A DNA stretch of 50,526 nucleotides from Mycobacterium sp. E183 (lineage in GTDB: Bacteria; Actinomycetota; Actinomycetes; Mycobacteriales; Mycobacteriaceae), in contig NZ_LZJN01000053.1 in assembly GCF_001667735.1 (NCBI RefSeq), positions 1-50,526 on the forward strand. Reading direction: 5' to 3'. The notes beneath the pieces were generated by a model that saw nothing but the letters and a program-made list of their open reading frames with translations, searched no databases and was not told the DNA's origin. Shown piece after piece: positions 19,656-28,721 of this stretch (its first letter is position 1; each line of letters opens with the position of its first letter). The translations under genes were made by a program, and so were the position numbers.

Positions 19656-20204
19656 GTGGCAGACTCTCATGCCGTGACCAACAGCCCCTTTCAGACCGCT
19701 ACCGCCACGCTGCACACCAACCGCGGCGACATCAAAGTCGCTCTGTTCGGAAACCACGCACCCAAGACCGTCGCCAACTTCGTTGGCCTGGCCCAGGGCA
19801 CCAAGGAGTACTCGACCCAGAACGCCTCGGGTGGCTCCTCCGGTCCGTTCTACGATGGCGCGGTCTTTCACCGGGTGATTCAGGGCTTCATGATCCAGGG
19901 CGGCGACCCGACCGGAACGGGTCGCGGCGGCCCGGGCTACAAGTTCGCCGACGAGTTCCACCCCGAACTGCAATTCGACAAGCCGTATCTGCTGGCGATG
20001 GCGAACGCGGGTCCGGGCACCAACGGCTCCCAGTTCTTCATCACGGTCGGCAAGACCCCGCACCTGAACCGCCGGCACACCATCTTCGGCGAAGTCACCG
20101 ACCCGGAGTCGCAGCGGGTTGTCGAGGCGATCTCGACGACGTCCACCGACAGTAACGACCGCCCCACCGAGCCGGTCGTCATCGAGTCGATCACGATCTC
20201 CTAA
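19656..20204 (+). CDS. ppiA: Cytoplasmic peptidyl-prolyl cis-trans isomerase A (cyclophilin)
   Basis: A 182-residue cyclophilin that catalyses cis-trans isomerisation of Xaa-Pro bonds. The family core is intact: [23 protein letters not shown] with the catalytic Arg, [15 protein letters not shown] and [11 protein letters not shown]. No signal peptide is present, so it is cytoplasmic. GTG 19656 yields VADSHAVTN, which aligns with the start of M. tuberculosis PpiA and gives its exact length of 182; an internal GTG at 19674 is an alternative. Confidence 0.95.
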   Translation: MADSHAVTNSPFQTATATLHTNRGDIKVALFGNHAPKTVANFVGLAQGTKEYSTQNASGGSSGPFYDGAVFHRVIQGFMIQGGDPTGTGRGGPGYKFADEFHPELQFDKPYLLAMANAGPGTNGSQFFITVGKTPHLNRRHTIFGEVTDPESQRVVEAISTTSTDSNDRPTEPVVIESITIS

Positions 20205-20225
20205 GCCCGGCCCTTCCCGGTCCGC

Positions 20226-20651
20226 TCAACGCGGGTTTCGGCCCGCGTAACCGGCGGCCGTCAGCGCGTCGAGCACCTCGAGCGGGTCCGTCCCGAGGTC
20301 CCACCGAGAGAAGAGCACCAGGCTGTCGTCGGCCGTCTCGACCTCGAGCAGCCGCACCTTGCGTGCGTAGCGGCGGAACTCGGTGATCCGGATGATCTTG
20401 ATGTCGGACGGCCGTAATAACTGCGTCCGGAACCATCCCCGGAGCGCCAAGCCGTCGGCGGTAATTGCCAGCTTGGGCCGCGCGCGCCACGTCGCGCCCG
20501 CAAACAAGATCAGACCCACCGCGGCAATCCCCGTCAGAATGCGCCCCGGCGCGTCTGTGACCACGGTCACAGACGCGATAGCCATCAGCAGCCCGGCAAG
20601 GCCACAACCAGCAATTCCGGGGACACGCGGCTCCCATTGTGTTTGCTGCAT
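20226..20651 (-). CDS. PH-domain membrane protein (Rv0010c homologue)
   Basis: A 141-residue conserved membrane protein. Two hydrophobic segments (about 10-30 and 35-55) are followed by a basic stretch and a bacterial PH-like domain (LAITADGLALRGWFRTQLL, then the IIRITEFRRYARKVRLLEVE region and the C-terminal DALTAAGYAG). The length equals that of Rv0010c. ATG 20651 is chosen because it aligns with MQQT of that protein; the frame is open a little further upstream. Function is unknown. Upstream lie a DnaA-box-like motif and an 18-bp palindrome that could control it. Confidence 0.88.
   Translation of the reverse strand: MQQTQWEPRVPGIAGCGLAGLLMAIASVTVVTDAPGRILTGIAAVGLILFAGATWRARPKLAITADGLALRGWFRTQLLRPSDIKIIRITEFRRYARKVRLLEVETADDSLVLFSRWDLGTDPLEVLDALTAAGYAGRNPR
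20229..20248. terminator. GC-rich hairpin between convergent ppiA and Rv0010c homologue
   Basis: ACGCGGG (20229-20235) and CCCGCGT (20242-20248) form a perfect 7-bp stem with the loop TTTCGG. It sits in the last codons of the minus-strand gene, just beyond ppiA, where a bidirectional terminator would be expected. There is no T-tract, so the call is tentative. Confidence 0.35.
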
Positions 20652-20686
20652 GCGCCGCTCAGGCCCTCCCACCACGGCCTATGGAG

Positions 20687-20735
20687 TTATCCACAGACGC
20701 TATCAACAGTGGGGATAAATCACACGCGTGTGATT
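20687..20735. promoter_or_regulatory. DnaA-box-like pair and 18-bp palindrome
   Basis: TTATCCACA (20687-20695) equals the classic DnaA box. A second, inverted near-match TGGGGATAA (20710-20718) differs from TGTGGATAA at one base. Directly next to it, AATCACACGCGTGTGATT (20718-20735) is a perfect 18-bp palindrome. All lie in the 155-bp gap upstream of the Rv0010c homologue and downstream of crgA. Confidence 0.5.
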
Positions 20736-20806
20736 GGGTGGCGGCAATGTTGCTGGCGCAGTAACGGGGCAACCCAAAAATGAATTCATTCGGCCGCTGG
20801 TCGTGC

Positions 20807-21088
20807 TCAGTGCCAGCGCATCGTCAGCAACAAACCAGTGATCATGAAAGCGAACGCGATGGCGTAGTTCCACGGCCCCAGTTGTGCCATCCAGTTGAGC
20901 GCGGCGGGCGCCTGACTCCCGACGGCCGCCAGCTGGAAGACCATCAGCCAGACCAATCCGATCAGCATGAGACCGACGAACAAGGCGACGAACCACACGC
21001 TCGACGGCCCGACCTTCACCTTCACCGGCGTGCGGCTGACCGCGCTGACGGTGAAGTCATTCTTCTTGCGGACCTTGGACTTGGGCAT
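20807..21088 (-). CDS. crgA: Cell division protein CrgA
   Basis: A 93-residue small membrane protein matching mycobacterial CrgA (Rv0011c, 93 residues). CrgA joins FtsZ, FtsQ, FtsI (PBPB), PbpA and CwsA at the septum and helps recruit septal peptidoglycan synthesis. A basic N-terminus (MPKSKVRKK) leads into two transmembrane helices (about 30-52 and 70-90) with a short periplasmic loop, and the chain ends MRWH. ATG 21088 is selected because it matches the family N-terminus; the frame is open upstream. Confidence 0.95.
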   Translation of the reverse strand: MPKSKVRKKNDFTVSAVSRTPVKVKVGPSSVWFVALFVGLMLIGLVWLMVFQLAAVGSQAPAALNWMAQLGPWNYAIAFAFMITGLLLTMRWH

Positions 21089-21206
21089 GATTACCTCAAC
21101 AAGACGGTGAGCGGGACGGGGTGCAACGATAACGACCGCAGCTGCACGCACAGCTTGGCTACGAGACTAACCCACCTGGCACGGCGACCAGGAAATTGGA
21201 GAGCAG

Positions 21207-21950
21207 ATGAGCGACGGAGGCCGGTCGCCCTGGCGCTTCGGCGTCCCGGTGGTGTGCCTGCTGGCCGGATTGCTCCTGGCTGCCACGCACGGGGTGTCCG
21301 GCGGCGCCGAGATCCGCCGCAGCGACGCGCCCCGGTTGGTCGACCTGGTCCGGGAGGCCCAGGCCTCGGTGAATCACCTGAACGCCCAGCGCGACGAGCT
21401 GGCCGGCAAGATCGACGCCGCGCACGGCCGGTCCTCGGATCGGGCGTTGGCGGCAATGCTGCGCCGCTCGGCCGAGCTGGCCGCCGATGCGGGGATGAAC
21501 CCGGTGCACGGCCCGGGGCTGACCGTCACCCTGGAGGACGCGCCGCGCGACGCCAACGGCCGCTTCCCGCGGGATGCGTCCCCCGACGACCTGGTGGTGC
21601 ATCAGCAGGACATCGAGGCGGTGCTCAACGCCTTATGGAGCGCCGGCGCCGAGGCGATTCAGATGCAGGACCAGCGCATCATCGCCACCTCGGTCCCCCG
21701 CTGCGTCGGCAACACGCTGCTGCTCAACGGCCGGACCTACAGCCCGCCCTACACGATCACCGCGATCGGCAACGCGGCCACCATGCAGGCCGCCTTGGCC
21801 GCCGCTCCCCTGGTCACCCTGTACCGCCAGTACGTGGTCCGATTCGGGCTGGGCTACCGCGAAGAGGTCAAACCGGACGTGCAGATCGTCGGCCACACCG
21901 AGCCCGATCGGCTGCATTTCGCGCAGCCCATGGGAACCATCGGCTACTGA
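21207..21950 (+). CDS. DUF881 membrane-anchored protein (Rv0012 homologue)
   Basis: A 247-residue protein. A short cytoplasmic start is followed by one hydrophobic segment (about 12-27) that acts as signal anchor, a helical coiled-coil-like stretch (about 45-95) and the extracytoplasmic DUF881 domain, seen as GMNPVHGPGLTVTLEDAP and LWSAGAEAIQMQDQRI. Relatives sit in division or wall loci of Gram-positives, but their function is unknown. It is divergent from crgA (118 bp) and 26 bp upstream of the glutamine amidotransferase, so it may be co-transcribed with that gene. Confidence 0.9.
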   Translation: MSDGGRSPWRFGVPVVCLLAGLLLAATHGVSGGAEIRRSDAPRLVDLVREAQASVNHLNAQRDELAGKIDAAHGRSSDRALAAMLRRSAELAADAGMNPVHGPGLTVTLEDAPRDANGRFPRDASPDDLVVHQQDIEAVLNALWSAGAEAIQMQDQRIIATSVPRCVGNTLLLNGRTYSPPYTITAIGNAATMQAALAAAPLVTLYRQYVVRFGLGYREEVKPDVQIVGHTEPDRLHFAQPMGTIGY

Positions 21951-21976
21951 TTTCGGCCGGACGGTAACCTGGCACG

Positions 21977-22663
21977 GTGCGGATCCTGGTCGTCGACAAC
22001 TACGACAGCTTCGTGTTCAACCTGGTGCAGTACCTCGGCCAGCTGGGCGTCGAGGCCGAGGTGTGGCGCAACGACGACGCCAGACTCTCCGACGAGGCCG
22101 CCATCGCCCAGCGGTTCGACGGTGTGCTGCTCAGCCCCGGCCCGGGCACCCCGGAACGCGCGGGTGCGTCCATCGGACTGGTGAACGCGTGCGCCGCGGA
22201 GCGCACCCCGCTACTCGGAGTCTGCCTCGGCCACCAAGCCATCGGCGTCGCCTTCGGCGCGACCGTGGACCGGGCCCCCGAACTGCTGCACGGCAAGACC
22301 AGCAGCGTCTTTCACACCAACGCCGGTGTGCTGCAAGGACTTCCAGATCCCTTCACGGCGACCCGCTACCACTCGCTGACCATACTTCCGGAGTCGCTTC
22401 CGCCGGTGCTGGAGGTGACGGCCCGTACCCGCGGCGGCGTCATCATGGGTGTGCGCCACCGGGAGTTGCCGATCCACGGAGTCCAGTTCCATCCCGAGTC
22501 GATCCTGACCGAGGGCGGCCACCGCATGCTGGCCAACTGGCTGGCCTACTGCGGATGGGCCCGCAACGACACGCTGGTGCGCCGGCTCGAGAACGAGGTC
22601 CGGGCGGCGGTGCAGCCCTATCTCCCGGCCGATCCCGCGGCTACTGGCCGAACTTCAGCGTGA
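21977..22663 (+). CDS. trpG: Glutamine amidotransferase, aminodeoxychorismate/anthranilate synthase component II
   Basis: A 228-residue class I glutamine amidotransferase that supplies ammonia from glutamine to chorismate-using enzymes for tryptophan or p-aminobenzoate (folate) synthesis. The N-terminus ILVVDNYDSFVFN is diagnostic. The catalytic Cys83 lies in GVCLGHQ and the His-Glu pair in HPES. The GTG start at 21977 matches the M. tuberculosis gene (Rv0013, trpG, also called pabA). No tryptophan or folate genes adjoin, so amphibolic use by both pathways is possible. Its 3' end overlaps that of convergent pknB by 23 bp. Confidence 0.94.
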   Translation: MRILVVDNYDSFVFNLVQYLGQLGVEAEVWRNDDARLSDEAAIAQRFDGVLLSPGPGTPERAGASIGLVNACAAERTPLLGVCLGHQAIGVAFGATVDRAPELLHGKTSSVFHTNAGVLQGLPDPFTATRYHSLTILPESLPPVLEVTARTRGGVIMGVRHRELPIHGVQFHPESILTEGGHRMLANWLAYCGWARNDTLVRRLENEVRAAVQPYLPADPAATGRTSA

Positions 22664-24515
22664 TGATCCCGTCCCGGTTGCAGCCGGTGCCGGCCGGCGG
22701 GTTCTGATAGACCACCCGGTGCGACTGGGAGCCGCCCGCGTCGACGTCCGGGCCCTTGTCCAGCACGCCGGTCCAGCCCAGCGCCCGTAACCGCGGCTCG
22801 GCGTCCGTCCAGAACATGCCGCTCAGGTCGGGCATCACGAACTGGTTGCCCTTGGACACCTGCAGTTCGATCACCGAATCCACCGGAACGGTCTGACCTT
22901 TGGGCGGATTGGTGCCGATCACCTCGCCGGCGGGGCGGGTGCTGTCCACCTGTGCCTGGGTGACCTTGGTGAAGCCATAGACCGTGAGGTTCTTCTGTGC
23001 GACGTCGACGGTCTGACCGGCGACGTCCGGCACCTGCTTGGTCTCGGGGCCGGAGCCGACGATGACGGTGATCACGTTGGTGATCGCGGACGTCTGGTTG
23101 GCCGGCGGGTTGGTGCCGATCACCTTGCCCAGCAACTCGGGACTCGACGGAGAATTGGCCTGCTTGAATTTGCTGAATCCCGCGGCTTTGAGCTTGCTGA
23201 CCGCGTCGGAGTAGCTCAGCGAGGAGACATCGGGCACCTCGCGCTGCTCGGGACCCGTCGAAACGTTGATCGTGATCTCGTCGCCGGCGCCGACCGACGC
23301 GTTCGCGCCGGGATCGGTGCTGATGACATGGTCGGGCGGGATCGTAGAGTCGGGCTTCTGCAAGGTACGCGTCTTGAAGCCGCGATTCTGCAGCGCGGCA
23401 ATCGCGTCGGCGGACACTTGGCCCCGCATGTCGGGGACCTGGACATCGCGGGTGGTGCCGCCGAAGGTGTTGAAGGCGATGACGACGACGATCGTCAGCA
23501 CCGCCAGCGCGGCGACCGCGACGATCCACCGGCCGACCCCCCCGCCGTCGCCGTCGTCGATGCGACGAAGGGGTTGCCGGGGCAGCGGATCGGTGCGCGG
23601 CCCGGGCTGGTTTGCGCCGGAGGCGATCAGGCCGCTGCGGTCGGCGTCGGTGAGCACCTTGGGCGCCTCGGGCGGTTCGCCGTTGTGCACCCGCACCAGG
23701 TCTGCGCGCATCTCGGCCGCGGTCTGGTAGCGGTTGTCCGGGTTCTTGGCCAACGCCTTGAGCACGACCGCGTCGAGGTCGGCAGAGATGCCCTCGTGCC
23801 GCTGCGACGGCGGAATCGGGTCCTCGCGCACGTGCTGGTACGCGACCGCGACGGGCGAGTCCCCGGTGAAAGGCGGTTCGCCGGTGAGGATTTCGTAGAG
23901 CACACAGCCCAGCGAGTAGACGTCGGACCGGGCATCGACGCTGTCGCCGCGGGCCTGTTCGGGCGAGAGGTACTGCGCCGTCCCGATCACCGCCGCGGTC
24001 TGGGTGACGCTGTTGCCGCTGTCCGCGATCGCCCGCGCGATGCCGAAGTCCATCACCTTGACCGCGTTGGTGTTGCTGATCATGATGTTGGCCGGCTTGA
24101 CGTCGCGGTGGATGATGCCGTTCTGGTGGCTGAAGTTCAGCGCCTGGCACGCGTCGGCGATGATCTCGATCGCCCGGCGAGGGGGTAACGGCCCGTCGGT
24201 GTGCACGATGTCGCGCAGGGTGACGCCGTCGACGTACTCCATGACGATGTAGGGCAGCGGACCCGTCGGGGTCTCCGCCTCGCCGGTGTCGTACACCGCG
24301 ACGATGGACGGGTGGTTGAGCGCGGCGGCGTTCTGGGCCTCGCGACGGAACCGGAGATAGAAGCTGGGATCGCGGGCCAGGTCGGCGCGCAGCACTTTGA
24401 CCGCTACATCGCGGTGTAACCGGACGTCGCGGGCCAGGTGAACCTCGGACATACCCCCGAAGCCGAGGATTTCGCCCAGTTCATAGCGGTCAGACAGGTG
24501 CTGAGGGGTGGTCAT
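22641..24515 (-). CDS. pknB: Transmembrane Ser/Thr protein kinase PknB with PASTA repeats
   Basis: A 624-residue essential kinase (M. tuberculosis 626) that controls growth, division and peptidoglycan precursor synthesis. Kinase domain about 11-275: glycine loop GFGGMSEV, Lys40, HRD with Asp138, DFG with Asp156, and activation-loop Thr171 and Thr173, the autophosphorylation and PstP target sites. The juxtamembrane linker runs to about 330, followed by one transmembrane helix (about 333-353) and four extracellular PASTA domains that bind muropeptides and lipid II. The ATG overlaps the pknA stop by 4 bp. Last gene of the operon. Confidence 0.98.
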   Translation of the reverse strand: MTTPQHLSDRYELGEILGFGGMSEVHLARDVRLHRDVAVKVLRADLARDPSFYLRFRREAQNAAALNHPSIVAVYDTGEAETPTGPLPYIVMEYVDGVTLRDIVHTDGPLPPRRAIEIIADACQALNFSHQNGIIHRDVKPANIMISNTNAVKVMDFGIARAIADSGNSVTQTAAVIGTAQYLSPEQARGDSVDARSDVYSLGCVLYEILTGEPPFTGDSPVAVAYQHVREDPIPPSQRHEGISADLDAVVLKALAKNPDNRYQTAAEMRADLVRVHNGEPPEAPKVLTDADRSGLIASGANQPGPRTDPLPRQPLRRIDDGDGGGVGRWIVAVAALAVLTIVVVIAFNTFGGTTRDVQVPDMRGQVSADAIAALQNRGFKTRTLQKPDSTIPPDHVISTDPGANASVGAGDEITINVSTGPEQREVPDVSSLSYSDAVSKLKAAGFSKFKQANSPSSPELLGKVIGTNPPANQTSAITNVITVIVGSGPETKQVPDVAGQTVDVAQKNLTVYGFTKVTQAQVDSTRPAGEVIGTNPPKGQTVPVDSVIELQVSKGNQFVMPDLSGMFWTDAEPRLRALGWTGVLDKGPDVDAGGSQSHRVVYQNPPAGTGCNRDGIITLKFGQ

Positions 24516-25840
24516 CGTGGTATCTCGTGTCGGGCCGGTGACGCGCTGGGCGTCAGTGGTTCAACCCGCCCGTATTCGGCCGGCCCTCGTTGCAGTCCAG
24601 AATTACCTATCGTCCCGCGATCCGTCCAATTCAGCCGCAGCACGGGGCCGGACGCGGCACCGCTCGGGGTGTTGGTGGCCGGCGGCGCCGGCGGAGTCCC
24701 GGTGTCGGTGACCGTCGGCGGCGGCGGTGCCTGCTGGGTATCGGCGCGGGAATTGATGACGATGAGCACCGCGATGATGATCGCCAGCGCCCCCAGCACT
24801 CCGGCGGCCCACAACAACGCGCGCTGGCCCGACGAGAAGGTGCGCCGGGCCGGGGGTGGCCGATGGCCCCCGGTGGCGGGCCGGGATCGGCGCGGCGCCG
24901 CGGCCCGGGTGCTGGTCACGGCGGCCGCCCTGGTGGTCGGGCTCGACGGAATGGCCGCCGGCGACGCCCGCCCGGGCGGGGGCGACTGGCTGGGGCGCGG
25001 CGGCCGGCGGCCGGCCCGCACCGCCGCAACGGCATCGGCGAACGGCCCGCCGCTGCGGTAGCGCATGGCCGGGTTCTTGACCAGCGTGATCTCGATCAGT
25101 TCGCGCACGTTGGGCGGCAGCTCCGCGGGCAGCGGCGGCGGGGGCTCCTTGATGTGCTTCATCGCCACCGTCAGGGCACCGTCACCGGTGAACGGCCGCT
25201 TCCCCGAGACGACCTCGTAGCCGACGACTCCCAGCGAGTACACGTCGCTGGCGGGAGTCGCGTCATGACCCAGGGCCTGCTCGGGGGCGATGTACTGGGC
25301 GGTTCCCATCACCATCCCCGTCTGCGTGACGGGCGCGGCGTCGACGGCCTTGGCGATACCGAAGTCGGTGATCTTCACCTGGCCCGTCGGCGTGATCAGG
25401 ATGTTTCCCGGCTTGACGTCGCGGTGCACCAGACCGGCCGCGTGCGCGACCTGCAGCGCACGACCGGTCTGTTCGAGCATGTCCAGCGCGTGCCGCAACG
25501 ACAGCCGGCCGGTGCGCTTGAGCACCGAGTTCAGCGGCTCGCCGTTGACCAGCTCCATCACCAGGTAGGCGGTGCGGCCCTCCCCGTCCAGCTGGCTCTC
25601 GCCATAGTCGTGGACCTGGGCGATGCCGGGGTGGTTGAGCATCGCGGTGGTGCGCGCCTCGGCGCGGAACCGCTCGATGAATTCCGGATCCTGGGAGAAC
25701 TCCTGCTTGAGCACCTTGACCGCCACGCGCCGGCCGAGCCGACTGTCCACCGCCTCCCACACTTGGCCCATGCCGCCGGTGGCGATCAGGCGCTGCAGGC
25801 GGTACCTGCCAGACAGCGTCACACCAACTCGCGGGCTCAT
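24512..25840 (-). CDS. pknA: Transmembrane Ser/Thr protein kinase PknA
   Basis: A 442-residue kinase that acts with PknB on Wag31, FtsZ, MurD and other growth and division proteins. The kinase domain (about 13-275) has the glycine loop ATGGMGQV, the catalytic Lys in [18 protein letters not shown] and the activation segment ending in [11 protein letters not shown] Pro/Ala/Arg-rich linker follows, then one transmembrane helix (about 340-362) and a short extracytoplasmic tail without PASTA domains. ATG 25840 matches the family start [13 protein letters not shown] and overlaps the pbpA stop by 4 bp. It is a little longer than the M. tuberculosis protein (431), mostly in the linker. Confidence 0.97.
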   Translation of the reverse strand: MSPRVGVTLSGRYRLQRLIATGGMGQVWEAVDSRLGRRVAVKVLKQEFSQDPEFIERFRAEARTTAMLNHPGIAQVHDYGESQLDGEGRTAYLVMELVNGEPLNSVLKRTGRLSLRHALDMLEQTGRALQVAHAAGLVHRDVKPGNILITPTGQVKITDFGIAKAVDAAPVTQTGMVMGTAQYIAPEQALGHDATPASDVYSLGVVGYEVVSGKRPFTGDGALTVAMKHIKEPPPPLPAELPPNVRELIEITLVKNPAMRYRSGGPFADAVAAVRAGRRPPRPSQSPPPGRASPAAIPSSPTTRAAAVTSTRAAAPRRSRPATGGHRPPPARRTFSSGQRALLWAAGVLGALAIIIAVLIVINSRADTQQAPPPPTVTDTGTPPAPPATNTPSGAASGPVLRLNWTDRGTIGNSGLQRGPAEYGRVEPLTPSASPARHEIPR

Positions 25841-27315
25841 GGTCCTCCCTGTAGCGCGGCTTGGATCACAGCCCGTCCGATCGGCGCGGCGAGTGCACCT
25901 CCCGTCGCGGACAGGCGGTCGCCGCCATTCTCCACCAACACTGCCACGGCGACTCTCGGCGTCTGCGCGGGCGCGAAGGCGATGTACCACGCGTGCGGCG
26001 GCGTATTACGCGGATCGGTGCCATGCTCTGCGGTACCAGTCTTCGATGCGATCTGCACGCCGGGAATGGCCCCTTTCTGCTGTGCGACCTTCTCGGCGCC
26101 GACCATCAGCTCTGTTAGCTTAGCGGCGACCTGGGGCGACACCGCGCGGCGCTGCTGATAGGGAACGGTGGTGCTGATGTTGGCCAGATCGGGCCCTTTG
26201 AGGCTGTCGATCAGGTAAGGCTGCAGCTGTACCCCGCCGTTCGCGATGGTCGCGGCGATCTCGGCGTTCTCCAGCGGTGTCAGCGCGACATCCTTCTGGC
26301 CGATGCTGGACATGCCCAGGGCGGCGGCGTCCGGGATGATTCCGACGGTCGATTCGGCGACCTGCAGCGGGATGACGCTCGGCGTGGAGTCCAGGCCGAA
26401 CGCGCGCGCCATGCTGCGCAACGCGTCGGCGCCGGTGTGCATACCGAGTTGCACGAAGGCGGTGTTGCACGACAGGGCGAACGCTTGCTTGAGCGACACC
26501 GTGGCCTCGCTGCCGCAGGGCTGGCCGCCATAGTTCTCCAACGTCGCGGTGCTGTCGGGCAGAGCGATTGACGGAGCGGCGGTGAGCTGTTCGGCGTCGG
26601 TCGCCCCGGCCTCAAGCGCCGCCGCGGTGGTGACGACTTTGAAGGTGGAACCGGGCGGATAGGTCTCCGAGATGGCGCGGTTGGTCAGCGGGTTGTCGGG
26701 GTCGTCGCGCAGCCGCTGCCATGCTTGCGCCTGCACTTGAGGATCGTGCGACGCGAGCAGGTTGGGGTCATACGACGGCGATGACACCATGGCCAGGATC
26801 TTGCCGGTGGACGGTTCGAGGGCGACCACGGCGCCCTTGCACGGCGGCCCGCCGCAGCCCTGCTGCATTGCGTCCCACCCCGCTTGCTGGACCCGCGGCC
26901 GGATTGTGGTGTCGACGTTGCCGCCCCGGGGGTCGCGGCCGGTGAAGAAATCGGCCAGGCGGCGGCCGAACAGCCGCTCGTCGGATCCGTTCAGCAGCGC
27001 ATCCTCGGCGCGCTCCAAGCCGGTGCTCGAATAACGCAGGGAGTAGAAGCCGGTGATCGGCGCGTACACCGACGGGTTGGGATACACCCGCAGGAAGCGG
27101 AACCGGCTGTCGGTGGCCACCGAATAGGCCAGCAGTTGGCCGCCGGCGATGATCTGCCCGCGTTGGCGCGAGTACTCGTCCAGCAGCACGCGCTGATTGC
27201 GCGGGTCGGCGCGCAGCGAGTCGGCGGCGAACACCTGCGTCATGGTGGCGTTGAGCAGCAACAGAACGATCAACGCCATGACGGTGACCGAGATGCGGCG
27301 CAGAGAGGTGTTCAT
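25837..27315 (-). CDS. pbpA: Penicillin-binding protein A (class B transpeptidase)
   Basis: A 492-residue class B PBP that cross-links peptidoglycan at the septum; in M. tuberculosis (491 residues) its activity depends on PknB phosphorylation. It has an N-terminal membrane anchor (about 10-30), a dimerisation region, then the transpeptidase domain with all three motifs: STFK (active-site Ser, in PPGSTFK), SCN and KTG (in KTGTAEHG). ATG 27315 gives the family N-terminus MNTSLRRIS. It overlaps both rodA and pknA by 4 bp. A pairing with RodA as glycosyltransferase partner is expected for SEDS and class B PBP genes that are adjacent. Confidence 0.97.
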   Translation of the reverse strand: MNTSLRRISVTVMALIVLLLLNATMTQVFAADSLRADPRNQRVLLDEYSRQRGQIIAGGQLLAYSVATDSRFRFLRVYPNPSVYAPITGFYSLRYSSTGLERAEDALLNGSDERLFGRRLADFFTGRDPRGGNVDTTIRPRVQQAGWDAMQQGCGGPPCKGAVVALEPSTGKILAMVSSPSYDPNLLASHDPQVQAQAWQRLRDDPDNPLTNRAISETYPPGSTFKVVTTAAALEAGATDAEQLTAAPSIALPDSTATLENYGGQPCGSEATVSLKQAFALSCNTAFVQLGMHTGADALRSMARAFGLDSTPSVIPLQVAESTVGIIPDAAALGMSSIGQKDVALTPLENAEIAATIANGGVQLQPYLIDSLKGPDLANISTTVPYQQRRAVSPQVAAKLTELMVGAEKVAQQKGAIPGVQIASKTGTAEHGTDPRNTPPHAWYIAFAPAQTPRVAVAVLVENGGDRLSATGGALAAPIGRAVIQAALQGGP

Positions 27316-28721
27316 ACCTTCTCGATCACCTCGGTCTTCGCCGCCGCGATCGGGGAATCCTTGCGGTCGCGTCCGCGCAGGGGGTGGCGGGCGCTGTTGG
27401 AGATGCGAGCCAGGATCGCCAGCAGTATGTAGTTCGCCAGGAGCGACGATCCGCCGTAGGACATCCACGGTGTGGTCAGGCCCGTCAGCGGGATCAGTTG
27501 GGTGACGCCGCCGACGACGATGAACAGCTGGATGGCCAGGGTGGAGGCGAGGCCCGCGGCCAGTAACTTGCCGAAGCTGTCTCGCGTCGCGATCGCGGTG
27601 CGCATGCCGCGGATGATGACGATGGTGTAGAGCATCAAGATGCTGGCGAGCCCGACGAGCCCGAGCTCTTCACCGAATGCGGCGATGATGAAGTCGGTCG
27701 ACGCGGCCGGCACGGTGTCCGGCTGACCGTTGCCGAGCCCGGTGCCGAAGATTCCACCCGTGGCGAAGCTGAACAGCGACTGCACGATCTGGTAGCCGTT
27801 GCCGTCGGGGTCGGAAAACGGGTCCCACCACATCTGCACGCGGACCCGGACGTGGGCGAAGATGAAGTAGGCGATGACGCTGCCCACTGCGAACAGCACC
27901 AGGCCGATCAGCACCCAGCTGATCCGTTGCGTCGCAAGGTAAACCACCACCAGGAACGACGCGTAAAGCAACAACGAGGTGCCGAGGTCCTTCTCGAAGA
28001 CCATCACACCGATCGAGGCCACCCAGGCGCCCAGCAGCGGCGCGAGGTCTCGCGGGCGCGGCAGGGTTAGACCCATGAAATGCTTTCCTACGCTGGTGAA
28101 TAGCCCCCGCTTGGCGATCAACACGGCGGAAAAGAAGATCAGCAACAGGATTTTGGAGAATTCGGCGGGCTGAATGGAAAAGCCGGGGAGGCGGATCCAG
28201 ATCTTTGCGCCGTTCTGTTCGGACAGCGAAGCCGGCAGGAGCGCGGGAATCACCAACAGCACCAGGCCGGTGATGCCGCATATATAGCCGTAGCGAGCCA
28301 ACTGTCGATGGTCTTTGAGAAACGTGACCACGAGCGCGAACGTGACCACGCCGACCACCGTCCACATCAACTGCTGGGTGGCGCTGGGATGATTGCGGCC
28401 GCTTGTCTGGCTGTTGACGAGGTCGAGCCGATGGATCATCACCAGCCCAAGTCCATTGAGCAGAGCCACAATTGGCAACAGCAGCGGATCCGTATATGGG
28501 GCGAACCGTCTGATGGCCAGGTGCGCGGAGCCGAACACGAGCAGGAATATCAGCCCGTAGCTGATGACGTTCCAGCGCAAGACACGGTCCTGGTTTGCCT
28601 CGACGATCAATAACGCCGCGACGGTGATCGCTGCGGCGAAGCACAGCAGCAGCAGCTCGGCGTTGCGACGGGTGGGCAGCGGAGGCGTGACCGCGACGGG
28701 CGGCTGGAGTTGGGTCGTCAT
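27312..28721 (-). CDS. rodA: SEDS-family peptidoglycan glycosyltransferase RodA/FtsW
   Basis: A 469-residue polytopic membrane protein, the same length as M. tuberculosis RodA. SEDS proteins polymerise lipid II into glycan strands with a cognate class B PBP. About ten to twelve transmembrane helices are visible, with the family signatures FSIQPAEFSKI, VMVFEKDLGTSLLL and TPWMSYGGSSLL. The last 25 residues are basic and cytoplasmic, and the first 15 are Pro-rich. ATG 28721 overlaps the pstP stop by 4 bp and fits the family N-terminus (MTTQLQPPVAV); a longer upstream reading is part of the pstP antiphase and was discarded. Confidence 0.96.
   Translation of the reverse strand: MTTQLQPPVAVTPPLPTRRNAELLLLCFAAAITVAALLIVEANQDRVLRWNVISYGLIFLLVFGSAHLAIRRFAPYTDPLLLPIVALLNGLGLVMIHRLDLVNSQTSGRNHPSATQQLMWTVVGVVTFALVVTFLKDHRQLARYGYICGITGLVLLVIPALLPASLSEQNGAKIWIRLPGFSIQPAEFSKILLLIFFSAVLIAKRGLFTSVGKHFMGLTLPRPRDLAPLLGAWVASIGVMVFEKDLGTSLLLYASFLVVVYLATQRISWVLIGLVLFAVGSVIAYFIFAHVRVRVQMWWDPFSDPDGNGYQIVQSLFSFATGGIFGTGLGNGQPDTVPAASTDFIIAAFGEELGLVGLASILMLYTIVIIRGMRTAIATRDSFGKLLAAGLASTLAIQLFIVVGGVTQLIPLTGLTTPWMSYGGSSLLANYILLAILARISNSARHPLRGRDRKDSPIAAAKTEVIEKV

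Noticed and set aside
22618..24150. 510-codon minus-strand frame within pknB in another phase
   Set aside because: Same strand but shifted frame; lacks any kinase or PASTA residues, while the 624-residue PknB frame has all of them.
24590..26158. 522-codon plus-strand frame opposite pknA/pbpA
   Set aside because: Crosses two secure genes in antiphase; product is low-complexity Arg/Gly/His without motifs.
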